A stretch of 64,000 nt of DNA, from NCBI RefSeq assembly GCF_033441515.1, contig NZ_JAWQJT010000002.1:1860001-1924000 (forward strand). The letters are read 5' to 3'. Below the pieces are notes generated by a model. That model saw nothing but the letters and a program-made list of their open reading frames with translations. It was not told where the DNA came from and did no database searches. Position numbers and translations under genes: made by a program. This document shows, in pieces, positions 54,932-63,419 of this stretch (position 1 is the first letter of the stretch; each line of letters starts with the position of its first letter). This stretch comes from Amycolatopsis solani (GTDB taxonomy: Bacteria > Actinomycetota > Actinomycetes > Mycobacteriales > Pseudonocardiaceae).

Positions 54932-54983
54932 TGAGCAATGCCTGAGTAGCGCCCGGCTCCCGCAGTTGAGTAGCGATTGCTCA
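54932..54983. promoter_or_regulatory. Paired TGAGTAGCG direct repeats within an inverted repeat
   Basis: TGAGTAGCG occurs at 54943-54951 and 54967-54975, 24 bp apart. They are framed by TGAGCAAT (54932-54939) and its complement ATTGCTCA (54976-54983). The block lies about 90 bp upstream of the five-gene peptidase locus and may be its operator. Confidence 0.5.
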
Positions 54984-55068
54984 CGACGTGCGCGGCCGTG
55001 ACGGCGATCCTGGATCGCACCGCCGAGACCGGCGGGTCACTGTGGTCCCACGGCGAGGGAGGCCAGTC

Positions 55069-56202
55069 ATGGCATGGCGAGTCGCACGATCGCTCGAAGT
55101 CCTGCGGGCCCAGCTGAACACGATCGCGCCGGGCCGCGACCGCTCGAGCGACGGCGGGATCGGCGACGCCGCGCACGCTTCGCGCGACAGCGACCACAAC
55201 CCCTGGTTCCACCTGCCCGGTGACCCGACCGGAATCGTCACCGCGCGGGACTTCACGCACGACCCGGCGGGCGGGCTCGACGGGCAGCGGCTCGCCGACA
55301 CCCTCGAACAAGGGCGTGACCGGCGGATCAAGTACGTCATCTGGAACCGGCGGATCATGGCGGGGGACGCCGGCCCGTCGCCGTGGGAGTGGCGGACCTA
55401 CCGCGGCGCCAACCCGCACACGAAACACCTGCACCTGTCCGTGCTCGCCGACGCGACCTGCGACGACACCACGGAATGGGCACTGGTCGGCCTGGCCAGG
55501 CCGAGCGCCGCCGAATGGGCCGAGTTCGCGAACACCCCGTTCGAATGGGTCACCGACGACGAGTCCGAGCCCTTCCTGTTCATCGAGGAGTTCCCGGACC
55601 AGGAAGACGTCGGGAAGTTCCTCGCCGGGCTGGGTGCGGGCGCCGCCACCGGCGCGGCCACGGGTGCCGCGGCCGGTCCGTGGGGAGCGCTGATCGGCGC
55701 CGGGATCGGCGCCGGCCTTTCGGCGATCTCCCAGGCGACCGCCCCGCAGCCACCGGCGCGCCCGCCCGCCCCGCCCCGGCCGCGGCCCCCGGCACCGGCG
55801 CCCGCACCCGCGCCGACGCCCGCACCCGCGCCCGCCGTGGTTTCCCCGCCCGCGCCGGGAGGCCGCCCCGCGCCGTTGCCTCGGCCGATCGCACCGGTTC
55901 CGACTGTCCGGCCCGGGGTCGTGCCACCGCAGGCACCGGCGCAAGACGGGACCGCGCTACAGCTGGCTCTGCTCCTGCCCGCGCTGGCGCAGCTCGTGCA
56001 GTCCATGGCGGCGCAGCCGGGAGCCGCACCGCCGGCCCCGGCGGTCGACCGGTCGGATCCGGCCACCGACGACGCGGCCTGGGAGGACTTCGCCGAGTAC
56101 GAGACGTCCTACTACGGCCCGACCGGCGAGTACGGCGAATTCGACGAACGCCGGGCCGGGCCGCCACCCGAACTCGGCGACGAGCCGATCGAGGGGTGCT
56201 GA
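55069..56202 (+). CDS. M15-like peptidase with glycine zipper and proline-rich tail
   Basis: The protein has 377 residues. Residues about 25-130 show a Hedgehog/DD-peptidase (M15-like) pattern: ASRDSDHNPWFHLP, GIVTARDFTHDP and PHTKHLHLSVLAD, giving His, Asp and His candidates for a zinc site. Residues about 185-225 are a glycine zipper (FLAGLGAGAATGAATGAAAG, then ALIGAGIGAGLSAI) that could insert in membranes. Then comes a Pro/Ala-rich linker, a hydrophobic stretch (LQLALLLPALAQLVQSM) and an acidic Tyr/Glu tail. No Sec signal is visible. It is the first gene of the five-gene locus and has GGGAGG before the ATG. The role of the enzyme domain is inferred only. Confidence 0.8.
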   Translation: MAWRVARSLEVLRAQLNTIAPGRDRSSDGGIGDAAHASRDSDHNPWFHLPGDPTGIVTARDFTHDPAGGLDGQRLADTLEQGRDRRIKYVIWNRRIMAGDAGPSPWEWRTYRGANPHTKHLHLSVLADATCDDTTEWALVGLARPSAAEWAEFANTPFEWVTDDESEPFLFIEEFPDQEDVGKFLAGLGAGAATGAATGAAAGPWGALIGAGIGAGLSAISQATAPQPPARPPAPPRPRPPAPAPAPAPTPAPAPAVVSPPAPGGRPAPLPRPIAPVPTVRPGVVPPQAPAQDGTALQLALLLPALAQLVQSMAAQPGAAPPAPAVDRSDPATDDAAWEDFAEYETSYYGPTGEYGEFDERRAGPPPELGDEPIEGC

Positions 56203-56206
56203 GCGG

Positions 56207-56692
56207 ATGAACCCGGCGATGATGGCGCTGCTCACCAAGCAGCTGGCCGCGCAGAACGGCGGCGGTTCCGCCGAAACCGCCGGCGGTGACGGGCCGGCCA
56301 TGGACCCGCTGATGTCGACCCTGCTCAGCCAGATGGCCGGCTCCGGCGGCGAAAGCGAGCAAGAGAAACGGGTCGAAGAACTCGAGAACCGGCTCGCCGC
56401 GGCCAAACGGCGGATCGGTTCGCTGCGAGCCGCGTTGAGCGTCTCCGAGGAAATGATCGAGTTCGTGGCAGAAACCCTCGGCGCCTGCCGGGAGTGCTGG
56501 GGCCTGAACCAGCTGTGCCGTCGGTGCCACGGTGCCGGTGGCCCCGGCTGGCGGCACCCGAGCACCGAAGAACTCCTGCTGTGGATCGAACCGGCGCTCG
56601 CCCGTTCCGGTCTTCGAGTGCTGCAGCGCACCACGCACGCGATCGAGGAAGGAGCGGATCCGGAGCGCATCGGTCAACACCGGGCGAGTTGA
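56207..56692 (+). CDS. Coiled-coil protein with a DnaJ-type zinc finger
   Basis: The 161-residue product has an N-terminal Gly/Met-rich part, a coiled coil ([20 protein letters not shown]) and a zinc-finger cluster, CRECWGLNQLCRRCHGAGGP. It thus has the spacing CxxC-x7-CxxCxG of a DnaJ zinc-finger repeat unit. The C-terminal part is helical. It starts 4 nt after the M15-like gene and is surely co-transcribed. A chaperone- or assembly-type role within the locus is possible but unproven. Confidence 0.78.
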   Translation: MNPAMMALLTKQLAAQNGGGSAETAGGDGPAMDPLMSTLLSQMAGSGGESEQEKRVEELENRLAAAKRRIGSLRAALSVSEEMIEFVAETLGACRECWGLNQLCRRCHGAGGPGWRHPSTEELLLWIEPALARSGLRVLQRTTHAIEEGADPERIGQHRAS

Positions 56693-56735
56693 GTGAATTT
56701 CGGGCAGCGACGAGGAACGACCAACGGAGAACACG

Positions 56736-57437
56736 ATGCCGGTCATGCACGAGAACGACGAAGACACCTTCGAATCCGATTGGGACGAGGCCTTCGACGA
56801 GTTGGAATCCGACGACGAAGGGCTCTACGACGACGAAGCCGCGCCCTCGGCGCAGTTCCGCGGCGGGTTCGCTCCGCTGCGGCGCAGCCCGCTCGGCCGC
56901 GTCACCACACCGACCGGCAGCGGGGTTTCCGCCGCCGTGCTCGCGACCCCGCAGGGGCAGGCGAGGATGCAGCTCTCGCAGAGCGTCGTCAGCAAGACCG
57001 ACTTCGACTCGACGATCACCGCACTGCGCAACGGGCTCAACCGCAACACCGATCGGCTGAACACCGTCCAGCGGGACGTCGCCGGCCTCTCCAGCCGCGT
57101 CACCGCGGTCTTCAACGCCGATCAGCGCCAGCGCCGGGAACTGGCGAAACTGCGCGCCCAGACGACGAAGTGGCAGAAGGCGAACACGACGGCGATCACC
57201 AAGGCGCGCCGGGAATCGCAGAACACGACCATGCTGTTCGTGCTGCTGACCGTGCTCGGGCAGAGCAGTTCGGGCACCACCAACAACAACGCGTTGATCC
57301 TGCTCCCCCTCCTGCTGCTCGGTGGGCTGGGCGGAGACGGTGGCGGCAGTGGCGGCGGCGATGCCAACAACAACATGATGACCATGCTGATCCTCGTCCT
57401 CGTGCTGACCGGGAGCCTGGGCACCAAGACCGCCTAG
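56736..57437 (+). CDS. Acidic coiled-coil protein with two hydrophobic segments
   Basis: The protein has 233 residues. Residues 1-38 are very acidic (ENDEDTFESDWDEAFDELES), and residues about 95-160 form a coiled coil (LRNGLNRNTDRLNTVQRDVA). Residues about 165-233 hold hydrophobic stretches, MLFVLLTVLGQ, ALILLPLLLLGGLG and MMTMLILVLVLTG, separated by Gly/Asn-rich loops. No signal peptide is present. It may be a membrane-active or self-assembling structural part. I do not recognise a family. Confidence 0.75.
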   Translation: MPVMHENDEDTFESDWDEAFDELESDDEGLYDDEAAPSAQFRGGFAPLRRSPLGRVTTPTGSGVSAAVLATPQGQARMQLSQSVVSKTDFDSTITALRNGLNRNTDRLNTVQRDVAGLSSRVTAVFNADQRQRRELAKLRAQTTKWQKANTTAITKARRESQNTTMLFVLLTVLGQSSSGTTNNNALILLPLLLLGGLGGDGGGSGGGDANNNMMTMLILVLVLTGSLGTKTA

Positions 57438-57459
57438 ACCCGACGGGGAGGAGACGATC

Positions 57460-57894
57460 ATGTACAACGAATCGCTGATCCCGATCATCCTGCTGCTCTC
57501 CAGCGGCAAGGAGGTGCAGCGGCGCAGCCAGCAGGCGGTCCTGCTGAACACCATCCCGATCGCCTCGAACATGCGGGGCACGATCGGCGCGCTGGGCGCC
57601 GTCCAGCAGGCGAAGCAGTCGCTCGTCGACGAGGCGCAGGCGGTCAACGCGGCCGCGGACCTGCTCCTCGACGTCATCCAGGGCGGCGGCACGATCGACC
57701 TCGCCCGGCTGCAGGCCGACGCGGTGCTCCAGCGGATCGCTTCGCAGGAGATCGCGGACAAGCTGCAGGCGATAGTGGACTTGGCGACGTCGATGCCGGA
57801 CGGCGGCAAGGCCGTCACCGAACGGGCCCGGCCCAACGGCGAGGAGTCCGCGAGCACCCGGAGGAAGGCCGTCGCCGCCGGTCCGGCGAAGTGA
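57460..57894 (+). CDS. Small helical protein of the peptidase locus
   Basis: This encodes a 144-residue protein that starts with a short hydrophobic segment (YNESLIPIILLLSSGKEVQR) and continues as long helices (VQQAKQSLVDEAQAVNAAAD; IASQEIADKLQAIVDLATSM). GGGGAGGAG precedes the ATG. The hydrophobic start resembles the ILLPLLLL stretch of the previous protein. The short tail is basic and polar. The function is unknown; a partner of the preceding membrane-active protein is conceivable. Confidence 0.72.
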   Translation: MYNESLIPIILLLSSGKEVQRRSQQAVLLNTIPIASNMRGTIGALGAVQQAKQSLVDEAQAVNAAADLLLDVIQGGGTIDLARLQADAVLQRIASQEIADKLQAIVDLATSMPDGGKAVTERARPNGEESASTRRKAVAAGPAK

Positions 57895-57964
57895 CGGCGC
57901 ACGGGCAACCGGGCCGTCCGGACGCGGCGATCCGCGTCCGGACGGCGATGGGAGGCGAGTCTTC

Positions 57965-60900
57965 GTGACCGGAACGCCGCAGTTCGATCCCGCGCTCAAA
58001 GCGCACCTGCTCGCCGGAGCCGGGACCGCGCCGGGCACGGAACTGGCCGTCATCGCGCGGCTGCACGACCGGGCCACCGCGGTCCAGGACCTGCGGGTGG
58101 TCGCCCGGTTCGGGGACGTCGTCACGGCCCGGGTGCCACTCGAGCGGCTGCTGGCCGTGCGGGCGGACCCGAACGTGGCCAGCCTGAAAGCGGGCCGCAC
58201 GTACGCGCCGACGCTGGCCCGGTCCGTGCCGGCGCTCGGTGCGTCCCCGGAGCAGCTCCGCGTCGTCGGCCTGCCCGAGGGGATCGACGGCAGCGGCACG
58301 CTGCTCGGCGTCGTCGACTGGGGTGTCGACGCCGGGCACGCGAACTTCCGCGACGGCAACGGCGGCACCCGGCTGCTGCGGCTGTGGGACCAGCGGGGCG
58401 CGGAAACACCGTCCAGCCCGGCGCCGTTCGGCTACGGCCGGGTCTTCACCCGCGAACAGATCGACGCGGCGCTCGTCACCGGCGACGTCTACACCGCGCT
58501 CGGCTACGACCCCGCCGACGCCGACCCCACGCGCACCGGGACGCACGGCACCCACGTGCTCGACATCGCCGCCGGCAGCGGCCGCGCCCCGGGCGCGGCT
58601 CCCGGCGTGGCCCCCGGTGCCGACCTCGTTTTCGTGCACCTGAAGGCAGACGACACGCGGGTCGAGGACACCCTCGGGGACTCGGTCCGGATCCTGGAAG
58701 CCATCCGGTACGTCACCGACGTGGCCGACGAACTCGACCGGCCGGTGGTGATCGGGTGCTCGTTCGGGCGGACGGGCGGCCCGAAGGACCAGAGCCCGCT
58801 GGTCGTGCAAGGCATCGACGCGCTGCTCGCCGAGAAGCCCGGCCGCCAGGTCGTGGTCAGCGCCGGCAACTACTTCGACGCCCGGCTGCACGCGGCCGGC
58901 CGGATCCGCGCCGGCGACGTGCTCAGCCTGCCGTGGATCCTGCCGGAGCGCGGCCACGGCGTCGCCGAGATCGAGGTCTGGTACCCCGGCGAGGACCGGC
59001 TCGACGTCGAGCTGCTCGATCCGGCCGGCACCCGGGTCGCCGGCGCGGCACTGGGCGACGACGACGTCGCCACCGACGAGCGGGGCACGCTGGCCGCGCT
59101 GTTCCACCGGCGGTGGGACCCCAACAACGGCGACAACCTGATCAACGCGCTGGTGCAGCCGAGGGCCCCGGCGGGAACGTGGACGCTGCGCCTGCGCGGC
59201 GACCGCGTTTCCGACGGCGCGTGGCACGCCTGGATCGAGCGGGCGTCCGTGCGGGCGCAGTCACGGTTCCCCGGCGCGGTCGCCAACCCGGCCACCACGA
59301 TCGGCACGATCGCCGGCGGCGAGCGCAGCATCGCGGTCGCGGCCCTCGACCTGGAGCGCGGCGCGCCCGCGGCGTTCAGCAGCGCCGGCCCGACCCGCGA
59401 CGGCAGGCTCAAGCCCGACCTCGCCGCGCCCGGTTACGCGATCAAGGCGGCGAAGTCGAGTACGCGCACCGAAACCGGCCGGACGTCCGACGAGCTGACG
59501 GTCAAGAGCGGCACCAGCATGGCGACCCCGCACGTCGCGGGCACGATCGCGCTGATGAACCAGGCTGCGGCACCGCGGCGCCTGACGGCGGAGGAGACCC
59601 TGCGCATCCTGCGCCACACGGCCCTCCGCGACCCGGCGGCCAACCAGCCGGAGCTGCTGCGCTTCGGGTCGGGCCGCGTCAACGCGGCGGCCGCCTGCCG
59701 GGCCGCTGCCGCGCTGGCCCGAGGTGGGCGGCCGGCGGCGGAGTCCGAGGCTGCGGAGGCGACCTTCGCGCCCGACGAGAGCGTGGCGGAACCGGACGAG
59801 GCGGTGCGGCGCTCGAGACGGGGACGCCGGGCCCCTTCACGGCCGACGCGCCCGGGAACCGGCGGCGCAACAACACAACCCGCGCCGGCCACCACTCAAC
59901 CGGGCGGGGCCACCAGTCCGCCGGGCGGGGCGACGCCGGCCATTCCACCGGGCGGCGCCACCACTCCGCCGGGCGGGGCCACGCCAGCCACTCCACCGGG
60001 CGCGGCCACACCTGACACTCCAGCGGGCGTGGGCGCGCCGACCCCGGCCCCACCGACCGCTTCCGCTCCGGCCACGCCGACCGGCGACTTGCCCGGCCTC
60101 CTGCCCTTGGACCCGCCACCCGCACCGACGACCCCGGCAATCGCGCCCCCACCACCCCCGGCGGCCGTGGCGGCGCCCCCCGCCGAACCCGCACCGCCGA
60201 CCGCACCACCCGCCGGGCTGACGTCGCCGACCGCTCCCACCAGTCCCGCCGCCGGCGACTTGCCCGGTCTCGTGGCGCTCGAACCACCACCGGCGCCCCC
60301 TGCGGTCACGACCGCGCCACCAGCCCGCCCCACCGCACCGCCGCCGACCGCTGCCCCGGTCGCACCCGCCGGCGACTTGCCCGGCCTCCTACCGCTCGAT
60401 CCCCCAGCCCCACCGACGACACCGGCGGTCGCAACCACGCCACCAGCCCAACCCACCGCACCACCGCCACCTGCCACCACCGCGGCAGCCGCACCACCGC
60501 CACCCGCCGCCACCACTGCGGCAGTCGCGCCCGGCGGTGACCTGCCCGGCCTCCTGCCCCTCGATCCCCCAGCCACAGCGGCGACCCCGACGCTCACGAC
60601 CGCGCCGGCAGCCCAATCCGCCGCACCACCGCCGACCGCCGCCCCGGTCGCACCCGCCGGTGACCTGCCCGGCCTCCTACCCCTCGACCCCCCATCCCCG
60701 CCGACGACCCCGGCGGTCGTCACCGCCGCACCGCAAGCCCAGCCGGGTGCTGCCGGGGAGTTGGCCGGTCTCCCGGACCCCGCACCGCATGTGCCGAGCA
60801 AAGGACAGCCGCTCATGACGTCGTCACTGGTCGTCTCCGATGAGTTTGCCGAAGACACCCACGGGCGGGTTCCCGACTGGCCCGGTGCGACCCCCGACCA

Positions 60901-63295
60901 GCTCCGGTTCATGGCCGAGGTCTTCGCCCGGCACGTGGCGAACTCCGAACGGATCCGGCCCTACGTCGCCGATGTGCCCGCCTCCGAACTGTCCACTGTG
61001 GAAGGTGGGCACCAGCTCCGGACGGCCGCCGCCGCGGATGCGGTGGCCATGCTCGCCGCGGCGCGGGGGGAGCTCGGGGGGCGGAGCCGGGTCGGCGTGG
61101 TGTCCGGTTATCGGTCCGCGTCGCGGCAGTTCTCGCTGTGGCAGCAAGGCTTTCCGCGGTATTACCGGGAAACCGAAGACAGCCGCGCCGCGCTTCCCGG
61201 TGGGGTGCACGGGAGTGCCGCCGCCGACTCCCTCGCCAGGGAGATCGGGCGGTGGCTCGGCGCTCCCGGGCACAGCCTGCACAACGACGGCCGGGCGCTC
61301 GACCTCGGCGTCACCGAAGACGGCGTCCGGCTCAGCGCCCGCCGGGGCGACAACCCGCGCTGGCTGACTTCGCGCCTGTTCGCGTGGCTGTCGGCCAACG
61401 CCGCCCGGTTCCACTTCGAACAGGACCCCTCGATCACCGAGTACTGGCACTGGCGCCACACCGGGGCCACCGAGTCGTCCCCGGAAGAGAGCGTCGCGCT
61501 CCCGGCGGGCGAGCTCGTGCTGAACGACGTCGAACTGCTGCGTCCGCACCGCGGCACCCCGCCCGATCTGCTGATCCGGTGGAACGAACTGCCGGCCGGG
61601 ACGCAGTCGGCCGACGTCGTCGTGCACTTCCACGGCTACTCCGGGCGGCGGTCCGCCATGGACATCGTCCGGGACAAGGCCCCGAACAGCGGGCTCGACT
61701 TCGCCGATCCCGACGGCGGCGCCGACGCGGCCCGCCGGACCCGGCCGACGATCGGCCTGCTGCCCCGGGGGAACCACTTCGGCGGACGCAGCGGGAACGG
61801 CTACGACTTCCCGCAGCTCATGGCGCCCGGGAAGCTGACCGAGCTGATTTCGCTGGCGCTGGCCGCGGTGGCCGAACGCGCCGGCTCGCCCGGGATCACC
61901 GCGGGACGGCTCATCCTCACCGCGCATTCGGGCGGGGGCACGGCGTTGACGCGGGTGCTGGCGCACACCGATCCGGACGAAATCCAGACCTTCGACGCGC
62001 TGTACGGCCCGGTCGGACCGCTCGTCAGCTGGGTCCGCCGCCGGATCGAGCTCGACCGCACCGACCCCGGCCGGCGGGGTTCGCTGCGGGTCTTCTTCCG
62101 GCGCCACGAAGGAACCGAACGCGGCAGCGTCACCGTCGCGGAAGCCCTGCGGACCGCGCTGGCCGGCTCGCCGGTGGCGTCGCGCTACCGGGTCGAGGCC
62201 ACCACGCTCGCGCACGGCGCCATCCCCCGTGCCTACGGCTGGCGGATGCTGGCCGACCCCGGCGCCGACGTCCCGCACGTCGCCCGCGCGGACCAGGCGG
62301 GCGAGGCCGAGTGGTGGCCGTTCCCGCTGCCGGTGCCGCCGGCCGACCCGCTCGTCCCCGACATCGTCCGCGCGATCGCGCAGCACGAAACCGGCGAGCG
62401 GGCTGTGGAATCGTCGATGCACACGAGCGCCGGCGTCCGGGCCAGCATGGCCAGCCAGGTGCAGGCCACCACGCCCTGGGCGATCGACGCCCTCCTCGCG
62501 CTAGACGACGCGGCGCTGACCGGCTTCGGGCTGACCCGGCCGGAACTCACCTCGGCCCGGGACGTCGCGGCCGCGACGCGACGGCTGTGGGGACGGATCC
62601 ACGCCAACGCACCGGGCGCCGACCCGGCCGCGTTCGCCGCCGACCCGGCCAACCAGCCGTTGCTCACCGCCACCGGCTTCGGCCTGACGGAGGTCACGAC
62701 GATGTTCGACTTCCGGGAACTGCGCGCGGAAACCGGCACGGCGGTCGCGGTCCGGCTCGGGCAGCTGCAGGCGCTCGGCCAGGCTCAGCTGTTCGCCCGC
62801 GCGGACGCGGCGGACCGCCGGTTCGCGGGGGTGTCGGCCGCGGGCCAGCTGGCGGACGCGCAGCGCCGGGCGACGCTGGAACGCCGCGTCTCCGCGCGGG
62901 AGGGGGCGGCCGACGTCATGACGGCCTCGGCCCGGCCCGCGCGGCTCGGGATCCGCGAAACCGACCTGTTCGCCTACGCGCGCGGCAACTGGGGCGAGGA
63001 CGGCGCGGCGTGGCAACGGCTCGCGGTGAGCAGGCAGCCGGCCGGTCCCCGGATCGAGGCCGCGGCGACCGCCGACCAGGGGCTCGAGCTCGGCCGCGCG
63101 CGGGTCCGCCGGATCGTCGACGCCTTCCGCGCCGACCCGGCCACCGCGTCGGCCACCGACGAACGCGTCTGCGCGCACGTCGCCTCCCGGCACAACCCCG
63201 GCGCCGGCGACCGGTACCGCGACGACGTGGTGGCGCACTTCCTCGCCCTGCGCGGAAGTACCGGACAGCGGTGCAGCAACCACGGCCGGCTCTGA
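57965..63295 (+). CDS. Giant multidomain protein: subtilase, Pro-rich linker, VanY-type carboxypeptidase, alpha/beta hydrolase
   Basis: The protein has 1776 residues. Residues about 100-600 form an S8 subtilase with Asp118 (LGVVDWGVDAGH), His194 (GTHGTHVLDIAAG) and Ser518 (KSGTSMATPHVAG). Residues about 610-945 are Pro/Ala/Thr-rich with five copies of a GDLPGLLPLDPP-type motif. Residues about 975-1165 form an M15B D,D-carboxypeptidase, with GYRSASRQ, His1106 and Asp1113 (HSLHNDGRALDLGV), and Glu1159 and His1162 (EYWHWRH). Residues about 1185-1435 look like an alpha/beta hydrolase, VVHFHGYSGRR and nucleophile Ser1322 in TAHSGGGTAL. The remaining 340 residues are helical. No signal peptide or membrane span is seen. 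GGGAGG lies before the GTG. Three putative hydrolases in one chain suggest a toxin- or scavenging-type machine; this is inference. Confidence 0.85.
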   Translation: MTGTPQFDPALKAHLLAGAGTAPGTELAVIARLHDRATAVQDLRVVARFGDVVTARVPLERLLAVRADPNVASLKAGRTYAPTLARSVPALGASPEQLRVVGLPEGIDGSGTLLGVVDWGVDAGHANFRDGNGGTRLLRLWDQRGAETPSSPAPFGYGRVFTREQIDAALVTGDVYTALGYDPADADPTRTGTHGTHVLDIAAGSGRAPGAAPGVAPGADLVFVHLKADDTRVEDTLGDSVRILEAIRYVTDVADELDRPVVIGCSFGRTGGPKDQSPLVVQGIDALLAEKPGRQVVVSAGNYFDARLHAAGRIRAGDVLSLPWILPERGHGVAEIEVWYPGEDRLDVELLDPAGTRVAGAALGDDDVATDERGTLAALFHRRWDPNNGDNLINALVQPRAPAGTWTLRLRGDRVSDGAWHAWIERASVRAQSRFPGAVANPATTIGTIAGGERSIAVAALDLERGAPAAFSSAGPTRDGRLKPDLAAPGYAIKAAKSSTRTETGRTSDELTVKSGTSMATPHVAGTIALMNQAAAPRRLTAEETLRILRHTALRDPAANQPELLRFGSGRVNAAAACRAAAALARGGRPAAESEAAEATFAPDESVAEPDEAVRRSRRGRRAPSRPTRPGTGGATTQPAPATTQPGGATSPPGGATPAIPPGGATTPPGGATPATPPGAATPDTPAGVGAPTPAPPTASAPATPTGDLPGLLPLDPPPAPTTPAIAPPPPPAAVAAPPAEPAPPTAPPAGLTSPTAPTSPAAGDLPGLVALEPPPAPPAVTTAPPARPTAPPPTAAPVAPAGDLPGLLPLDPPAPPTTPAVATTPPAQPTAPPPPATTAAAAPPPPAATTAAVAPGGDLPGLLPLDPPATAATPTLTTAPAAQSAAPPPTAAPVAPAGDLPGLLPLDPPSPPTTPAVVTAAPQAQPGAAGELAGLPDPAPHVPSKGQPLMTSSLVVSDEFAEDTHGRVPDWPGATPDQLRFMAEVFARHVANSERIRPYVADVPASELSTVEGGHQLRTAAAADAVAMLAAARGELGGRSRVGVVSGYRSASRQFSLWQQGFPRYYRETEDSRAALPGGVHGSAAADSLAREIGRWLGAPGHSLHNDGRALDLGVTEDGVRLSARRGDNPRWLTSRLFAWLSANAARFHFEQDPSITEYWHWRHTGATESSPEESVALPAGELVLNDVELLRPHRGTPPDLLIRWNELPAGTQSADVVVHFHGYSGRRSAMDIVRDKAPNSGLDFADPDGGADAARRTRPTIGLLPRGNHFGGRSGNGYDFPQLMAPGKLTELISLALAAVAERAGSPGITAGRLILTAHSGGGTALTRVLAHTDPDEIQTFDALYGPVGPLVSWVRRRIELDRTDPGRRGSLRVFFRRHEGTERGSVTVAEALRTALAGSPVASRYRVEATTLAHGAIPRAYGWRMLADPGADVPHVARADQAGEAEWWPFPLPVPPADPLVPDIVRAIAQHETGERAVESSMHTSAGVRASMASQVQATTPWAIDALLALDDAALTGFGLTRPELTSARDVAAATRRLWGRIHANAPGADPAAFAADPANQPLLTATGFGLTEVTTMFDFRELRAETGTAVAVRLGQLQALGQAQLFARADAADRRFAGVSAAGQLADAQRRATLERRVSAREGAADVMTASARPARLGIRETDLFAYARGNWGEDGAAWQRLAVSRQPAGPRIEAAATADQGLELGRARVRRIVDAFRADPATASATDERVCAHVASRHNPGAGDRYRDDVVAHFLALRGSTGQRCSNHGRL

Positions 63296-63322
63296 CCGCG
63301 CGGGGCGGCCCACCCCGCGCGG
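63296..63322. terminator. GC-rich hairpin after the giant gene
   Basis: A perfect 10-bp stem, CCGCGCGGGG (63296-63305) and CCCCGCGCGG (63313-63322), with a 7-nt loop starts directly after the stop codon. A second GGCCCACCCCGCGCG copy follows near 63378. It lies between convergent genes. Confidence 0.7.
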
Positions 63323-63419
63323 AACCGCCGAGCCGCGGGACAGCCACCACGACCGGCTCCAACCACCCCGCCGCGGCCCACCCCGCGCGCGGAACCGCGG
63401 CGCCGCAATCACCGCCGGC

